27,864 nt of DNA, taken from a virus. Positions 21,162-27,864 of this stretch are shown in pieces. The notes below the pieces were generated by a model that saw nothing but the letters and a program-made list of their open reading frames with translations, did not search any database and was not told the DNA's origin. Every line of letters starts with the position of its first letter. The stretch's first letter is position 1. The stretch spans positions 1-27,864 of the IMG/VR virus record IMGVR_UViG_3300021964_000399. One strand, written 5' to 3'. The position numbers and the translations under genes were made by a program.

Positions 21162-23720
21162 ATTTATCAAAATATTTATTTAGCTGACGATCATGTCCAT
21201 ATCTGGGATGATAAGAAAGGCTATTATGTTTTCCCCGCTAAAGAATACCAGTACGCTTATCGGAAAAACCCCCGTGGTCAACACCTCTGTTTTAATGGGG
21301 AGAAATGTTCAAAGACTCGACGGTTTGTAAAATCAGACCCCGACATTTTTGAAAGCGATCTCCCGATTGAAACACGGGTATTGACCGACGTATATCTTGA
21401 CAGTGATGAACCCTCCGAAGGTCACCGACTAGTCATTTTTGATATTGAGGTTTCGATGACGCCGGAACTTCCGAACATTGAAACCGCAAATAATGAAATA
21501 ACCTCTATAGCATTGTATGACCAGATAGTAGATGAGTACCATGTGCTAGTTCTGGACAAATCTGGTGCTAAAGAAAATCATTCCAAGAATAATACTACGG
21601 TTAAATTTTATACAAACGAATTCGATCTTCTATATGATTTTCTAGATCTATGGGAGGGAATCAGTCCAACTATCATTACAGGATGGAACAGTGATAATTT
21701 CGATGTTCCGTATCTGTATCGTAGACTTCAGCACGTTCTTGGATACAATCATGCACTAAGGATGTCCTGTATTCAAAAGGTTAAATATTCAAACTACCGA
21801 ATGAAGTATCAGATGGCTGGTATTTCCAGCTTAGATTATCTTGATCTATATAAAAAGTTTACTTACAGTGAGCTTCCCAACTATCGACTTGATACTGTTG
21901 GTAGAATTGAATTGGGCATGGGTAAGATTGAATACGATGGTACTCTAGACGATCTCTTTGAGAGTGACATTGATAAGTTTATTGAATATAACTTACGAGA
22001 CGTTGAGATCATTGTAGAACTTGAAAAGAAAATGAAGCTAATCGAATTGGTCAGAGGTATCTGTCATATCGGTCACGTTCCCTATGAAGATTATGGTTAT
22101 TCATCACGTTTTCTTGAAGGAACTCTAGTAACATATCTACATCGTAAGGGTATGGTGGTCACAGATCGTGATCCAGAGGGCCGAGAATTAATGGATGCGA
22201 GAAAGGGAGAAGGTTTCACAGGAGCATACGTTAAGGCTCCTCGTCCTGCCAAGTATGATTGGTTGTTCTCCCTTGATTTACAATCTCTGTATCCTAGTAT
22301 CATTATGTCACTCAACATTTCACCAGAGACAAAGGTTGGAAGCGTTCCTAATTGGGATAATAAGAAATATGTTTCTGGTGAATTAGAACACATAACCGTA
22401 GAAACTGGAGGCGAGATTGTTAAATTAACTAACGATCAGTTTAAAAACTTTATTAAGGATAACAATCTAGCAATCAGCACCAATGGTATTCTATATCGAC
22501 AAGATAAGAAGGGTGTAATTCCAGCCATTCTAGATCAATGGTTTGGTGAACGAGTAGAATATAAAGATTTAATGAAGAAGCATTCTAATGAAGGTAATGA
22601 GGAGCTTGCAGATTATTATGATAGACGACAACACATTCAAAAGATTTTACTTAACTCACTATACGGAGTTCTTGGTCTTCCAGTTTTTAGATTTTTTGAC
22701 CTTGATAACGCTCTTGCTGTTACAGCTGTTGGTCAGGACGTAATTAAAAACTCTGAAGTATTTGTTAATAATTTATTTGAACAGATTGGTGCTGAACCAC
22801 GATCAAGTGAAGAGGTTGCAAAGCATCAGATAGCATTCAATAACTACAATGAAAAACAAGCTGCTAGTGAAAAGGATTGGTGTGTGTACATCGACACAGA
22901 TTCTCTTTACTTTTCATCTGTACCACTAGTACATAAATTCAATGGCGACATTCAAGAAAATACAATTAAACTTGCTAGATTTATTGAAGACAGACTTAAT
23001 GCTTATTATGATCATATGTCTTTGGATTATTTCAATTGTAAGGATCATAGATTATTTATCAAAGGTGAAGTAATTGCCAGTTCTGGTATCTGGATTGCCA
23101 AGAAACGATATGCAATGCTTAAGACATACGACTTAGAAAAGGATGTAGCTATCGAACCCAAGTTAGGCGTCAAGGGTCTTGATATTATCCGGTCAACCTT
23201 TCCACAGTATTTCAAAACGTACATGAGGAAATTTATTATTGATGCTTTGAAAGGAACAGACAAAGATCAGATTGATAATGACTTCATGGACTTCTACAAT
23301 GAGATGCGAGGTGCCGAACCAACTGAGGTCGCCAGAAATACAGCAGCTAAAAACATTAAAAAGTATGATGCTGGTGATGGTGGTCATAAGAAAGGTACTC
23401 CGATGCACGTGAAGTCTGCTATCAATTATAATCATCTATTGAAACAATTAAAGATTGATAAAGAATTTCCTCCCATCTCAAGTGGTGAGAAGATTAAGTA
23501 CTGTCTTTTAAAAGATAATCCATTCAAAATGGATTGCTTAGCGTTTAAAGATTATGAAGATCCCCCACAGGTTATGAAATATCTGAAAGAATATTGTGAT
23601 CATCGTAGACTATTTGACGCAGAAATGAGAAAAAAGATGAAAGACTTCTATGTTGCATTGGATTGGGGAGAACTCCCGATGGATATTAATAAGAGTGCAA
23701 CTCAATTCTTTTCCTTCTAG
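21162..23720 (+). CDS. 43: Family B DNA polymerase gp43, non-canonical start
   Basis: The replicative polymerase with proofreading. Numbering from 21162 (852 residues), the exonuclease sites are FDIEVS (about 94), TGWNSDNFDVPY (about 172) and YNLRDVE (about 275). Polymerase sites are DLQSLYPSI (motif A, about 370), KILLNSLYG (motif B, about 493), YIDTDSL (motif C, about 575) and KKRYA (about 646). The first in-frame NTG codon is TTG at 21381. However, the 73 codons before it encode a normal family B N-terminus (YQNIYLADDHVHIWDDKKGY..., FESDLPIETRV). The coding region must therefore start near 21162, where ATT lies 7 bases after AGGG. Start by AUU, or readthrough of the TAG at 21150, are the options. 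Confidence 0.88.
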   Translation: MYQNIYLADDHVHIWDDKKGYYVFPAKEYQYAYRKNPRGQHLCFNGEKCSKTRRFVKSDPDIFESDLPIETRVLTDVYLDSDEPSEGHRLVIFDIEVSMTPELPNIETANNEITSIALYDQIVDEYHVLVLDKSGAKENHSKNNTTVKFYTNEFDLLYDFLDLWEGISPTIITGWNSDNFDVPYLYRRLQHVLGYNHALRMSCIQKVKYSNYRMKYQMAGISSLDYLDLYKKFTYSELPNYRLDTVGRIELGMGKIEYDGTLDDLFESDIDKFIEYNLRDVEIIVELEKKMKLIELVRGICHIGHVPYEDYGYSSRFLEGTLVTYLHRKGMVVTDRDPEGRELMDARKGEGFTGAYVKAPRPAKYDWLFSLDLQSLYPSIIMSLNISPETKVGSVPNWDNKKYVSGELEHITVETGGEIVKLTNDQFKNFIKDNNLAISTNGILYRQDKKGVIPAILDQWFGERVEYKDLMKKHSNEGNEELADYYDRRQHIQKILLNSLYGVLGLPVFRFFDLDNALAVTAVGQDVIKNSEVFVNNLFEQIGAEPRSSEEVAKHQIAFNNYNEKQAASEKDWCVYIDTDSLYFSSVPLVHKFNGDIQENTIKLARFIEDRLNAYYDHMSLDYFNCKDHRLFIKGEVIASSGIWIAKKRYAMLKTYDLEKDVAIEPKLGVKGLDIIRSTFPQYFKTYMRKFIIDALKGTDKDQIDNDFMDFYNEMRGAEPTEVARNTAAKNIKKYDAGDGGHKKGTPMHVKSAINYNHLLKQLKIDKEFPPISSGEKIKYCLLKDNPFKMDCLAFKDYEDPPQVMKYLKEYCDHRRLFDAEMRKKMKDFYVALDWGELPMDINKSATQFFSF

Positions 23721-23723
23721 GGG

Positions 23724-23752
23724 TTGACATTTGTAGCAAACGCTGTTAAATT
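23724..23752 (+). promoter_or_regulatory. Promoter of the sliding clamp gene
   Basis: TTGACA (23724-23729), 17 bases, TAAATT (23747-23752), directly after the gp43 stop in a 66-base gap. The leader ends with AAACAATAAGAGG, and its AAACAATAAG also occurs before gp32. Clamp is needed in large amounts, for replication and, in T4, for late transcription, which fits a separate promoter. Confidence 0.6.
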
Positions 23753-23786
23753 TATAGGTAAACATTAAAACAATAAGAGGTTATTT

Positions 23787-24491
23787 ATGATTGAGAAGTC
23801 CGTATTCCAACGGTATCTGGATAAGTACAATTTGGGTGGTGCTTGTGAGAGTGTATTGTTTACATCACAAGATGGTAGTCTCACAACCAAAGCCATCTCC
23901 GATGACAAAAGCGTACTAGTTGAAGTAGAGGCTCAAGGTATGGGTGTTCCTGCTGGAGAGTATGCTATCTATGAGACTGCTCGTCTCCGTTCTATTCTGA
24001 ACGTTCTTGATGAACGAGTAAACCTAGATGTAGAGAGTACATCCTTTGAATTTTCGGACAGTAATAATGTAGCTAGGTTTGTTCTTTCAGACCCAGCAAT
24101 TATTCCTGCTGTCCCTTCCTTGAAAGACCTCCCCGAATTCGATATTAGTATTGATTTGGACGAGACATTCGTGTCCACCTTTATTAAGGCTAAGTCCGCA
24201 CTCCCCGAAGTTGATACATTTACTGTTGTCTGTGAAGATGAACAGGTTTGTATTGTTCTTGGTTTCTCGTCACTCAACACCAATCGTGTTAAGATGCGCA
24301 CCGGCGTTGCTTGTCAGTCATTCAATCCGGTTAGTTTCTCTGCTTCATATTTTAAGGACATTCTTTCCGCTAACAAAGATTGTAAGAACGGTGTGTTGAA
24401 TGTATCTACCGCTGGACTTGCTGTTGCTAAGTTTTCGGTTGATAATATGTGGTCAACATACTACTTGGTTAAAATCGACACGATAGATTAA
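23787..24491 (+). CDS. 45: DNA polymerase sliding clamp gp45
   Basis: A 234-residue protein close in length to T4 gp45 (228). The fold pattern agrees: FTSQDGSLTTKAISDDKSVLVEVEA, then a mid-protein LDERVNLDVESTSFEFSD strand pair, an acidic central linker (KDLPEFDISIDLDETF) and the closing WSTYYLVKID. The protein is acidic overall, as expected of a clamp whose outer face is negative. It forms a trimeric ring that holds gp43 on DNA, and in T4 it also activates late transcription. It has its own promoter and AAGAGG ribosome binding site. It lies directly after gp43, whereas in T4 gp45 precedes gp44 and gp62. Here four other genes separate clamp from clamp loader. Confidence 0.85.
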   Translation: MIEKSVFQRYLDKYNLGGACESVLFTSQDGSLTTKAISDDKSVLVEVEAQGMGVPAGEYAIYETARLRSILNVLDERVNLDVESTSFEFSDSNNVARFVLSDPAIIPAVPSLKDLPEFDISIDLDETFVSTFIKAKSALPEVDTFTVVCEDEQVCIVLGFSSLNTNRVKMRTGVACQSFNPVSFSASYFKDILSANKDCKNGVLNVSTAGLAVAKFSVDNMWSTYYLVKIDTID

Positions 24492-24492
24492 T

Positions 24493-25668
24493 ATGTCATT
24501 TTCTGATTTCTTTGATGTTCAAGAAACTTCTTTGGATGATGCTAGCATTCGTCTACAGAATAACATGGATATGCTTAAGAGTATGCCGGTACAGGAACAA
24601 ACCCTATACAAAAAGTATAGGGAAATTACCGGCAAGTATAAAAAGAAGGTTGATATGTCTAGGGTGGTCAAGGCTAAGATTTGGACACCAACCGATATCA
24701 CTAACCGTGATCAGACAGTAGAAGAAATCAGTAATATACAGCCAAGAATTCGACACGCTGAATCTAAGGAAGACTTGCAGGATTGGTTGATGCTCAGGGT
24801 ATTTTCACATACCATGCAGTTCGATCAGAACCCAGGCAGATTCCTTAGATTCTTGGTGTATGATGATGTAACACAAAAGTATCTTGGAGCGGTGTCACTT
24901 GGTAGTGATGTAATTTCAATTTCATGTCGTGATGAATATATCGGATGGGATAAGGATGTTAAGTTGGGTGGTAAGCTCAACAACACATCCATTGGTACTT
25001 GTATCATGGCTACCCAACCATTCGGTTATAACTTTCTTGGTGGTAAGTTGGTTGCTTCAATGCTGACCACACAACTTGTTGCTGATACTTGGGAAAAGGT
25101 GTATGGTAATGTATTGGCTGGATTGACCACAACTTCGTTGTACGGTTCAGCAAGTATGTACAATAGTATCCCGTTCTGGAAGAAGTTGGGTAAGAGTAAA
25201 GGCTCAATCAGTATTAAGCCCGACGATGACATCTACGACGAGTGGCATCAGATCGTAAAGAGAGAAGAACCAGAATGGTATGAACAGGAGATCAATGGTA
25301 AACAACAAAAGTCTGGTCCGCCCACTGGTGTAAAACAAAAGACAATCTCCAAGATTTTTAAACTTGCTGGTATTAAAGAATCAAAATACAAGCATGGTTT
25401 TGAACGTGGAGTATATTTTGCACGGAGATATGAAAACGCTAGAGAATTTTTACGTGGTGAGATTACGAAAGATGAACTGGTTCCATTGACAAAATTAGAA
25501 AATGATATAGATTCAGTAGTTGATTGGTGGAAGCCAAAAGCTATTAAGCGTTACGTAAAGCTCCATGAAGAAAATAGAATCAAAGATGAAATCTTATTCT
25601 ACAATAAGATGATTGATATGTCATGGGAACAGGCTAGACAAACATATATTGGAGACGTTGGTAGATGA
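24493..25668 (+). CDS. DUF4338 / DruA-like protein
   Basis: A 391-residue protein with a core (about 116-242) that I recognise as the DUF4338 type, the family that includes Druantia DruA. It has RFLRFLVYDD, YLGAVSLGSDV, CRDEYIGWD, then FLGGKLVASMLTTQ, VYGNVLAGLTTTSLYGSASMYNSI. The GGKL and TTTS.YG.S..YN patterns are the strongest. The N-terminal 90 residues and the Lys/Glu-rich C-terminal 140 are not recognised. The function is not established; a nucleic-acid or base-modifying role for the fold is speculation. It starts one base after the clamp stop and overlaps the glycosyltransferase gene by four (ATGA). Within T4-like phages I believe similar proteins are common, so this may be a phage house protein rather than captured defence. 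Confidence 0.6.
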   Translation: MSFSDFFDVQETSLDDASIRLQNNMDMLKSMPVQEQTLYKKYREITGKYKKKVDMSRVVKAKIWTPTDITNRDQTVEEISNIQPRIRHAESKEDLQDWLMLRVFSHTMQFDQNPGRFLRFLVYDDVTQKYLGAVSLGSDVISISCRDEYIGWDKDVKLGGKLNNTSIGTCIMATQPFGYNFLGGKLVASMLTTQLVADTWEKVYGNVLAGLTTTSLYGSASMYNSIPFWKKLGKSKGSISIKPDDDIYDEWHQIVKREEPEWYEQEINGKQQKSGPPTGVKQKTISKIFKLAGIKESKYKHGFERGVYFARRYENAREFLRGEITKDELVPLTKLENDIDSVVDWWKPKAIKRYVKLHEENRIKDEILFYNKMIDMSWEQARQTYIGDVGR

Positions 25669-27002
25669 TAAACATTAATAGTATAAATAGTATATTGGAA
25701 GATGACTACGAACATGATCAATTTGATTATCAAATGCTTATCTATGGAAACTATACGTTTCAAGAAAATCTTGAAGCAGATAGTTTCGTACAAGTAATTA
25801 AACCAGTAATAGATTATTTGGATACCAGATTTAAAATTAACTATACGTTAATTACTCCGTCAACAATTCATAGTCTGAGAGGTCGGTCAAACGTAGAACA
25901 AATAATTTACGAATTGCCCACATATCCAAATACAATGAGAACTCACTTTGATGTTTTCAAGTTTCTTAATATTATAGATTGGAAGCGTAATGATTTTGAT
26001 ATAATCTATTCCCATCTTCCAGAACATACAAACTTAATAGCTAATGCTGTGTTCAATAACACAAACATAACTCCTAAGATTATTGGATACTCTCACTGGT
26101 TTGAAGTTTCAGAAAATGCAAAGTATGACAAGACCATGTTTCGTGAAAACATTTCAGGTATTCTTGAAATGGATCAGTGTGGTGTTAATAGTAACTGGCT
26201 GAAACGTAAGGTTATTAGTGAGGCAGAAAATGATTATAATCGTAATACTCTTAGAAAATTAGAAAATATTATTCAACCACATTATCTTGGTGTTGATCGT
26301 GTGACTCCGAGAGATAAAGATTCCTATCGTGATAAGACTGTGGTTTTTAATCACAGGTCTGCTGGTTATACAGGATGGAATTGGTTTGTTAAACAGATGG
26401 ATAAATTATGGGAAGCTCGCCAAGACTTTGTGGTCTATACTACTCTTACAGAAATAGATAGACCGTGGAACAAAGCTGTTGATTTCAAAGATAAAGAATC
26501 CTACATGGAATTTATGCAAACCGTTAAGTTTGGTGTGGGTGCTTTCCAAGAGTATTCTGCTTGGAGTTTATCTACTACCGATGGATTGTCTGTTGGTGTA
26601 CCGTATCTATTACCAAACAAACTTTGTTATCCAGAAATGGTTCCACACGACTATCCTTATTTTTATAGTGGTGATGTTGATTTCTTACTTAAGTTTGAAA
26701 ATATGTTAGACAACCCAATTGAGTATGACACTACAGATATTGCAAATAATATGTTGTGGGGTAATAGAGTGGATGAATGGTTTGATGGGTGGGACAATGT
26801 GTTTGATCTTAGAGCAGTTGGTCAGACAGAAACCCTAGAAGAAATTGTAAACTTTATTAAGAAGAAAAGATTCGCCACAAAAGAAGATATTATAAACCAT
26901 CTTAATTGGGGAATGAGAATTAAATGGTCAAGTTATAGAAATGCTTTACGACAACACAAAGACATTAGATTTACTAAAAAAGGATATGAATACATACTAT
27001 GA
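25665..27002 (+). CDS. GT-B glycosyltransferase with C-terminal helix-turn-helix-like domain
   Basis: A 445-residue protein with GT-B (GT4-like) features. YLGVD near 209 is followed by a FNHRSAGYTGWNWF segment, VYTTLTE, and the donor-site pattern WSLSTTDGLSVGVPYLLPN (about 301-319), the place of the usual E-x(7)-E region. The acceptor-side half contains IIYSHLPEHTNLIANAVF and GYSHWFEV. The last 50 residues (ATKEDIINHLNWGMRIKWSSYRNAL, then I.FTKKGYEYI) look like a winged helix-turn-helix, which would suit an enzyme acting on DNA. The substrate is unknown: phage DNA base, virion protein or host glycan. It overlaps both neighbours by four bases, so all three are probably made together. Confidence 0.7.
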   Translation: MININSINSILEDDYEHDQFDYQMLIYGNYTFQENLEADSFVQVIKPVIDYLDTRFKINYTLITPSTIHSLRGRSNVEQIIYELPTYPNTMRTHFDVFKFLNIIDWKRNDFDIIYSHLPEHTNLIANAVFNNTNITPKIIGYSHWFEVSENAKYDKTMFRENISGILEMDQCGVNSNWLKRKVISEAENDYNRNTLRKLENIIQPHYLGVDRVTPRDKDSYRDKTVVFNHRSAGYTGWNWFVKQMDKLWEARQDFVVYTTLTEIDRPWNKAVDFKDKESYMEFMQTVKFGVGAFQEYSAWSLSTTDGLSVGVPYLLPNKLCYPEMVPHDYPYFYSGDVDFLLKFENMLDNPIEYDTTDIANNMLWGNRVDEWFDGWDNVFDLRAVGQTETLEEIVNFIKKKRFATKEDIINHLNWGMRIKWSSYRNALRQHKDIRFTKKGYEYIL

Positions 27003-27655
27003 AATTGGCCAGAGATAATAAACTGTGGATACCTGACAATGAAGAATGGCAAAACTGGTCTTCCAATTATGAAATTAAACATTGGAACGTGGTTACCCAA
27101 CACATACATTCTACTCGTACTGCATTGGACATTGGTGCCCATGTTGGTATCTGGAGTCTCCGTATGGCTACAGTCTTTGACAGGGTATATGCCTTTGAAC
27201 CCCTTTCAAAACACATAGAATGTTACAAGAAGAATTTAAATTCTTATAACAATGTTTCTATTCACCAGACCGCACTTTCAGATAAAAATGATGTAAAGGT
27301 AATGAAGGAATTAGATTTTAATTCTGGAAGTTCTACTCTCGAATGGAAAATAAAATCAAAAAATACAAAACATAAACAGCAGTTCATTGATATAGAAACC
27401 ACCACATTGGATAGTTTCAATATTACAGATATTGATTTTATAAAAATGGATGTGGAAGGACATGAAGTAAATACTTTGCGAGGAGCAGAACAAACTCTAT
27501 TAAATAATAATCCAACTGTGTTTATTGAGGTGTTACATAAAGAACTTAAAAAACCATACACCGGATTGGATGCTCTACGAGACTTGGGATATACACAGAT
27601 AATGCACGTTGGTAGTGGAAATTATATTTTTAAAAAACATAGAGATATTGTTTAA
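26999..27655 (+). CDS. FkbM-type SAM-dependent methyltransferase
   Basis: A 218-residue class I methyltransferase. SAM-binding motif I is TALDIGAHVGIWSL (41-54), an FEP motif follows at 66-68, and the FkbM hallmark IDFIKMDVEGHEVNTLRGA lies near 145-163. FkbM-type enzymes usually O-methylate sugars or other hydroxyl groups, so methylation of the sugar added by the upstream glycosyltransferase is a sensible inference. There is no DNA-recognition domain and no DPPY-type motif of adenine or cytosine DNA methylases. It overlaps the glycosyltransferase gene by four bases (ATGA) and abuts the small lipoprotein ORF. Confidence 0.8.
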   Translation: MKLARDNKLWIPDNEEWQNWSSNYEIKHWNVVTQHIHSTRTALDIGAHVGIWSLRMATVFDRVYAFEPLSKHIECYKKNLNSYNNVSIHQTALSDKNDVKVMKELDFNSGSSTLEWKIKSKNTKHKQQFIDIETTTLDSFNITDIDFIKMDVEGHEVNTLRGAEQTLLNNNPTVFIEVLHKELKKPYTGLDALRDLGYTQIMHVGSGNYIFKKHRDIV

Positions 27656-27805
27656 ATGAACAGAAAACATTTTGTCAAGACCTTGACTATAATATTATTT
27701 CCCATTATATTTAACGGTTGTATGAATTCACAGTGGTCGCCAGAATTTATGGATATACCATTGGAGCCCGATACCTTATTGGAGATTGTGAATGAAAATA
27801 GATAA
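27656..27805 (+). CDS. Small lipoprotein-like peptide, 49 aa
   Basis: Starts on the base after the methyltransferase stop. The N-terminus has a basic region (NRKHFVK) and a hydrophobic stretch (TLTIILFPIIF) ending at NGC, so Cys22 could be lipidated. The -3 to -1 residues (F-N-G) are only a fair lipobox. The mature part would be 28 acidic residues (SPEFMDIPLEPDTLLEIV). An o-spanin or a superinfection-exclusion lipoprotein are possible roles; neither is shown. Its 3' end overlaps the gp44 start by 14 bases and the ORF contains a promoter for gp44, so it may also be partly a leader. Confidence 0.55.
   Translation: MNRKHFVKTLTIILFPIIFNGCMNSQWSPEFMDIPLEPDTLLEIVNENR
27683..27711 (+). promoter_or_regulatory. 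Internal promoter for clamp loader gp44
   Basis: TTGACT (27683-27688), 17 bases, TATATT (27706-27711): five of six matches in both hexamers, about 80 bases before the gp44 ATG and inside the lipoprotein-like ORF. The 17-base spacing matches that of the gp32, gp43 and gp45 promoters. Confidence 0.5.
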
Positions 27806-27864
27806 TTCGTTATGGTGTGAAGCATATCGCCCACAAACGTTAGACAACTATGTTGGTAATGAAC
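27792..27864 (+). CDS. 44: Clamp loader large subunit gp44, N-terminal fragment
   Basis: Cut by the right edge after 24 codons. The visible start, MKIDNSLWCEAYRPQTL.NYVGNE, carries the W-x-E-x-YRP-x-TL..Y-x-G signature that opens RFC/gp44-type AAA+ clamp loader subunits. The Walker A region lies beyond the window. It would load the gp45 ring with gp62. The ATG lies inside the end of the lipoprotein-like ORF in another frame, with GGAG 7 bases upstream. Confidence 0.8.
   Translation, partial: MKIDNSLWCEAYRPQTLDNYVGNE

Noticed and set aside
21381-23720. TTG at 21381 as the true start of gp43
   Set aside because: It would remove about 73 residues of recognisable family B N-terminal sequence that is open and in frame, and no ribosome binding site precedes it.
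25486-25513. TTGACA, 16 bases, TAGATT before the glycosyltransferase gene
   Set aside because: Intragenic, 150 bases from the next start, and spacing differs from the others. Not strong enough to list as a promoter.
25682-25689. TATAAATA near the start of the glycosyltransferase gene
   Set aside because: It is inside the coding region, 17 bases after the ATG, and no downstream start would use it. Chance in AT-rich sequence is likely.
1-27864. tRNA genes, CRISPR arrays, insertion sequences, attachment sites
   Set aside because: Gaps between genes are at most about 100 bases and hold only promoters, leaders and one hairpin. No cloverleaf, repeat-spacer pattern or transposase was seen.

Overview
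The window is a dense, entirely rightward-transcribed stretch of a T4-like contractile-tailed phage genome, AT-rich and of a type common in marine and freshwater viromes. The T4 assignment rests on recognisable core genes: gp26-type baseplate hub, tape measure, gp32 single-strand binding protein, UvsX recombinase, FEN-type 5' nuclease, gp41-type helicase, family B DNA polymerase gp43, sliding clamp gp45 and, at the right edge, the start of clamp loader gp44. No tRNA, CRISPR array, integrase or insertion sequence was seen. The host cannot be named; no photosynthesis genes are present, and a B12-dependent ribonucleotide reductase suggests a host with access to cobalamin.

Layout. (1) 1-12028, mostly virion genes: the end of a fibre-like structural protein, a small unknown protein, a SNF2 helicase with a HARP-like region, gp26-like hub protein, a nested gp51-like gene with a TTG start, tape measure, tail-tube initiator/cap-like protein, a LysM-like wedge protein, and a 976-residue hub protein ending in an M15 peptidase. 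After an unknown gene comes a 412-residue protein that I read as a very compact, divergent family A DNA polymerase. (2) 12029-14116: three unrecognised genes, one a small membrane/coiled-coil protein and one a basic, low-complexity protein. (3) 14117-23720: replication, recombination and nucleotide genes in the order gp32, uvsX, 5' nuclease, gp41 helicase, class II ribonucleotide reductase, dUTPase, a 58-residue ORF, gp43. (4) 23721-27864: sliding clamp, then a four-gene insertion (DUF4338/DruA-like protein, GT-B glycosyltransferase with a possible C-terminal DNA-binding domain, FkbM-type methyltransferase, 49-residue lipoprotein-like peptide), then gp44.

The replication genes supply a full replisome: gp43 with its clamp and loader, gp41 helicase, gp32, UvsX for recombination-dependent replication, and a 5' nuclease for RNA primer removal, with nucleotide supply from the reductase and dUTPase. 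Good sigma70-like promoters (TTGACA or TTGACT, 17-base spacer, AT-rich -10) stand before gp32, gp43, gp45 and gp44, and before the small gene at 432. Genes are packed with 1-14 base overlaps or very short gaps, so translational coupling is likely.

Most notable: the family A polymerase-like gene in the tail cluster; the family B polymerase, whose conserved N-terminus has no ATG, GTG or TTG start and lies in frame behind an amber-terminated 58-residue ORF; and the possible DNA or virion modification island between clamp and clamp loader.
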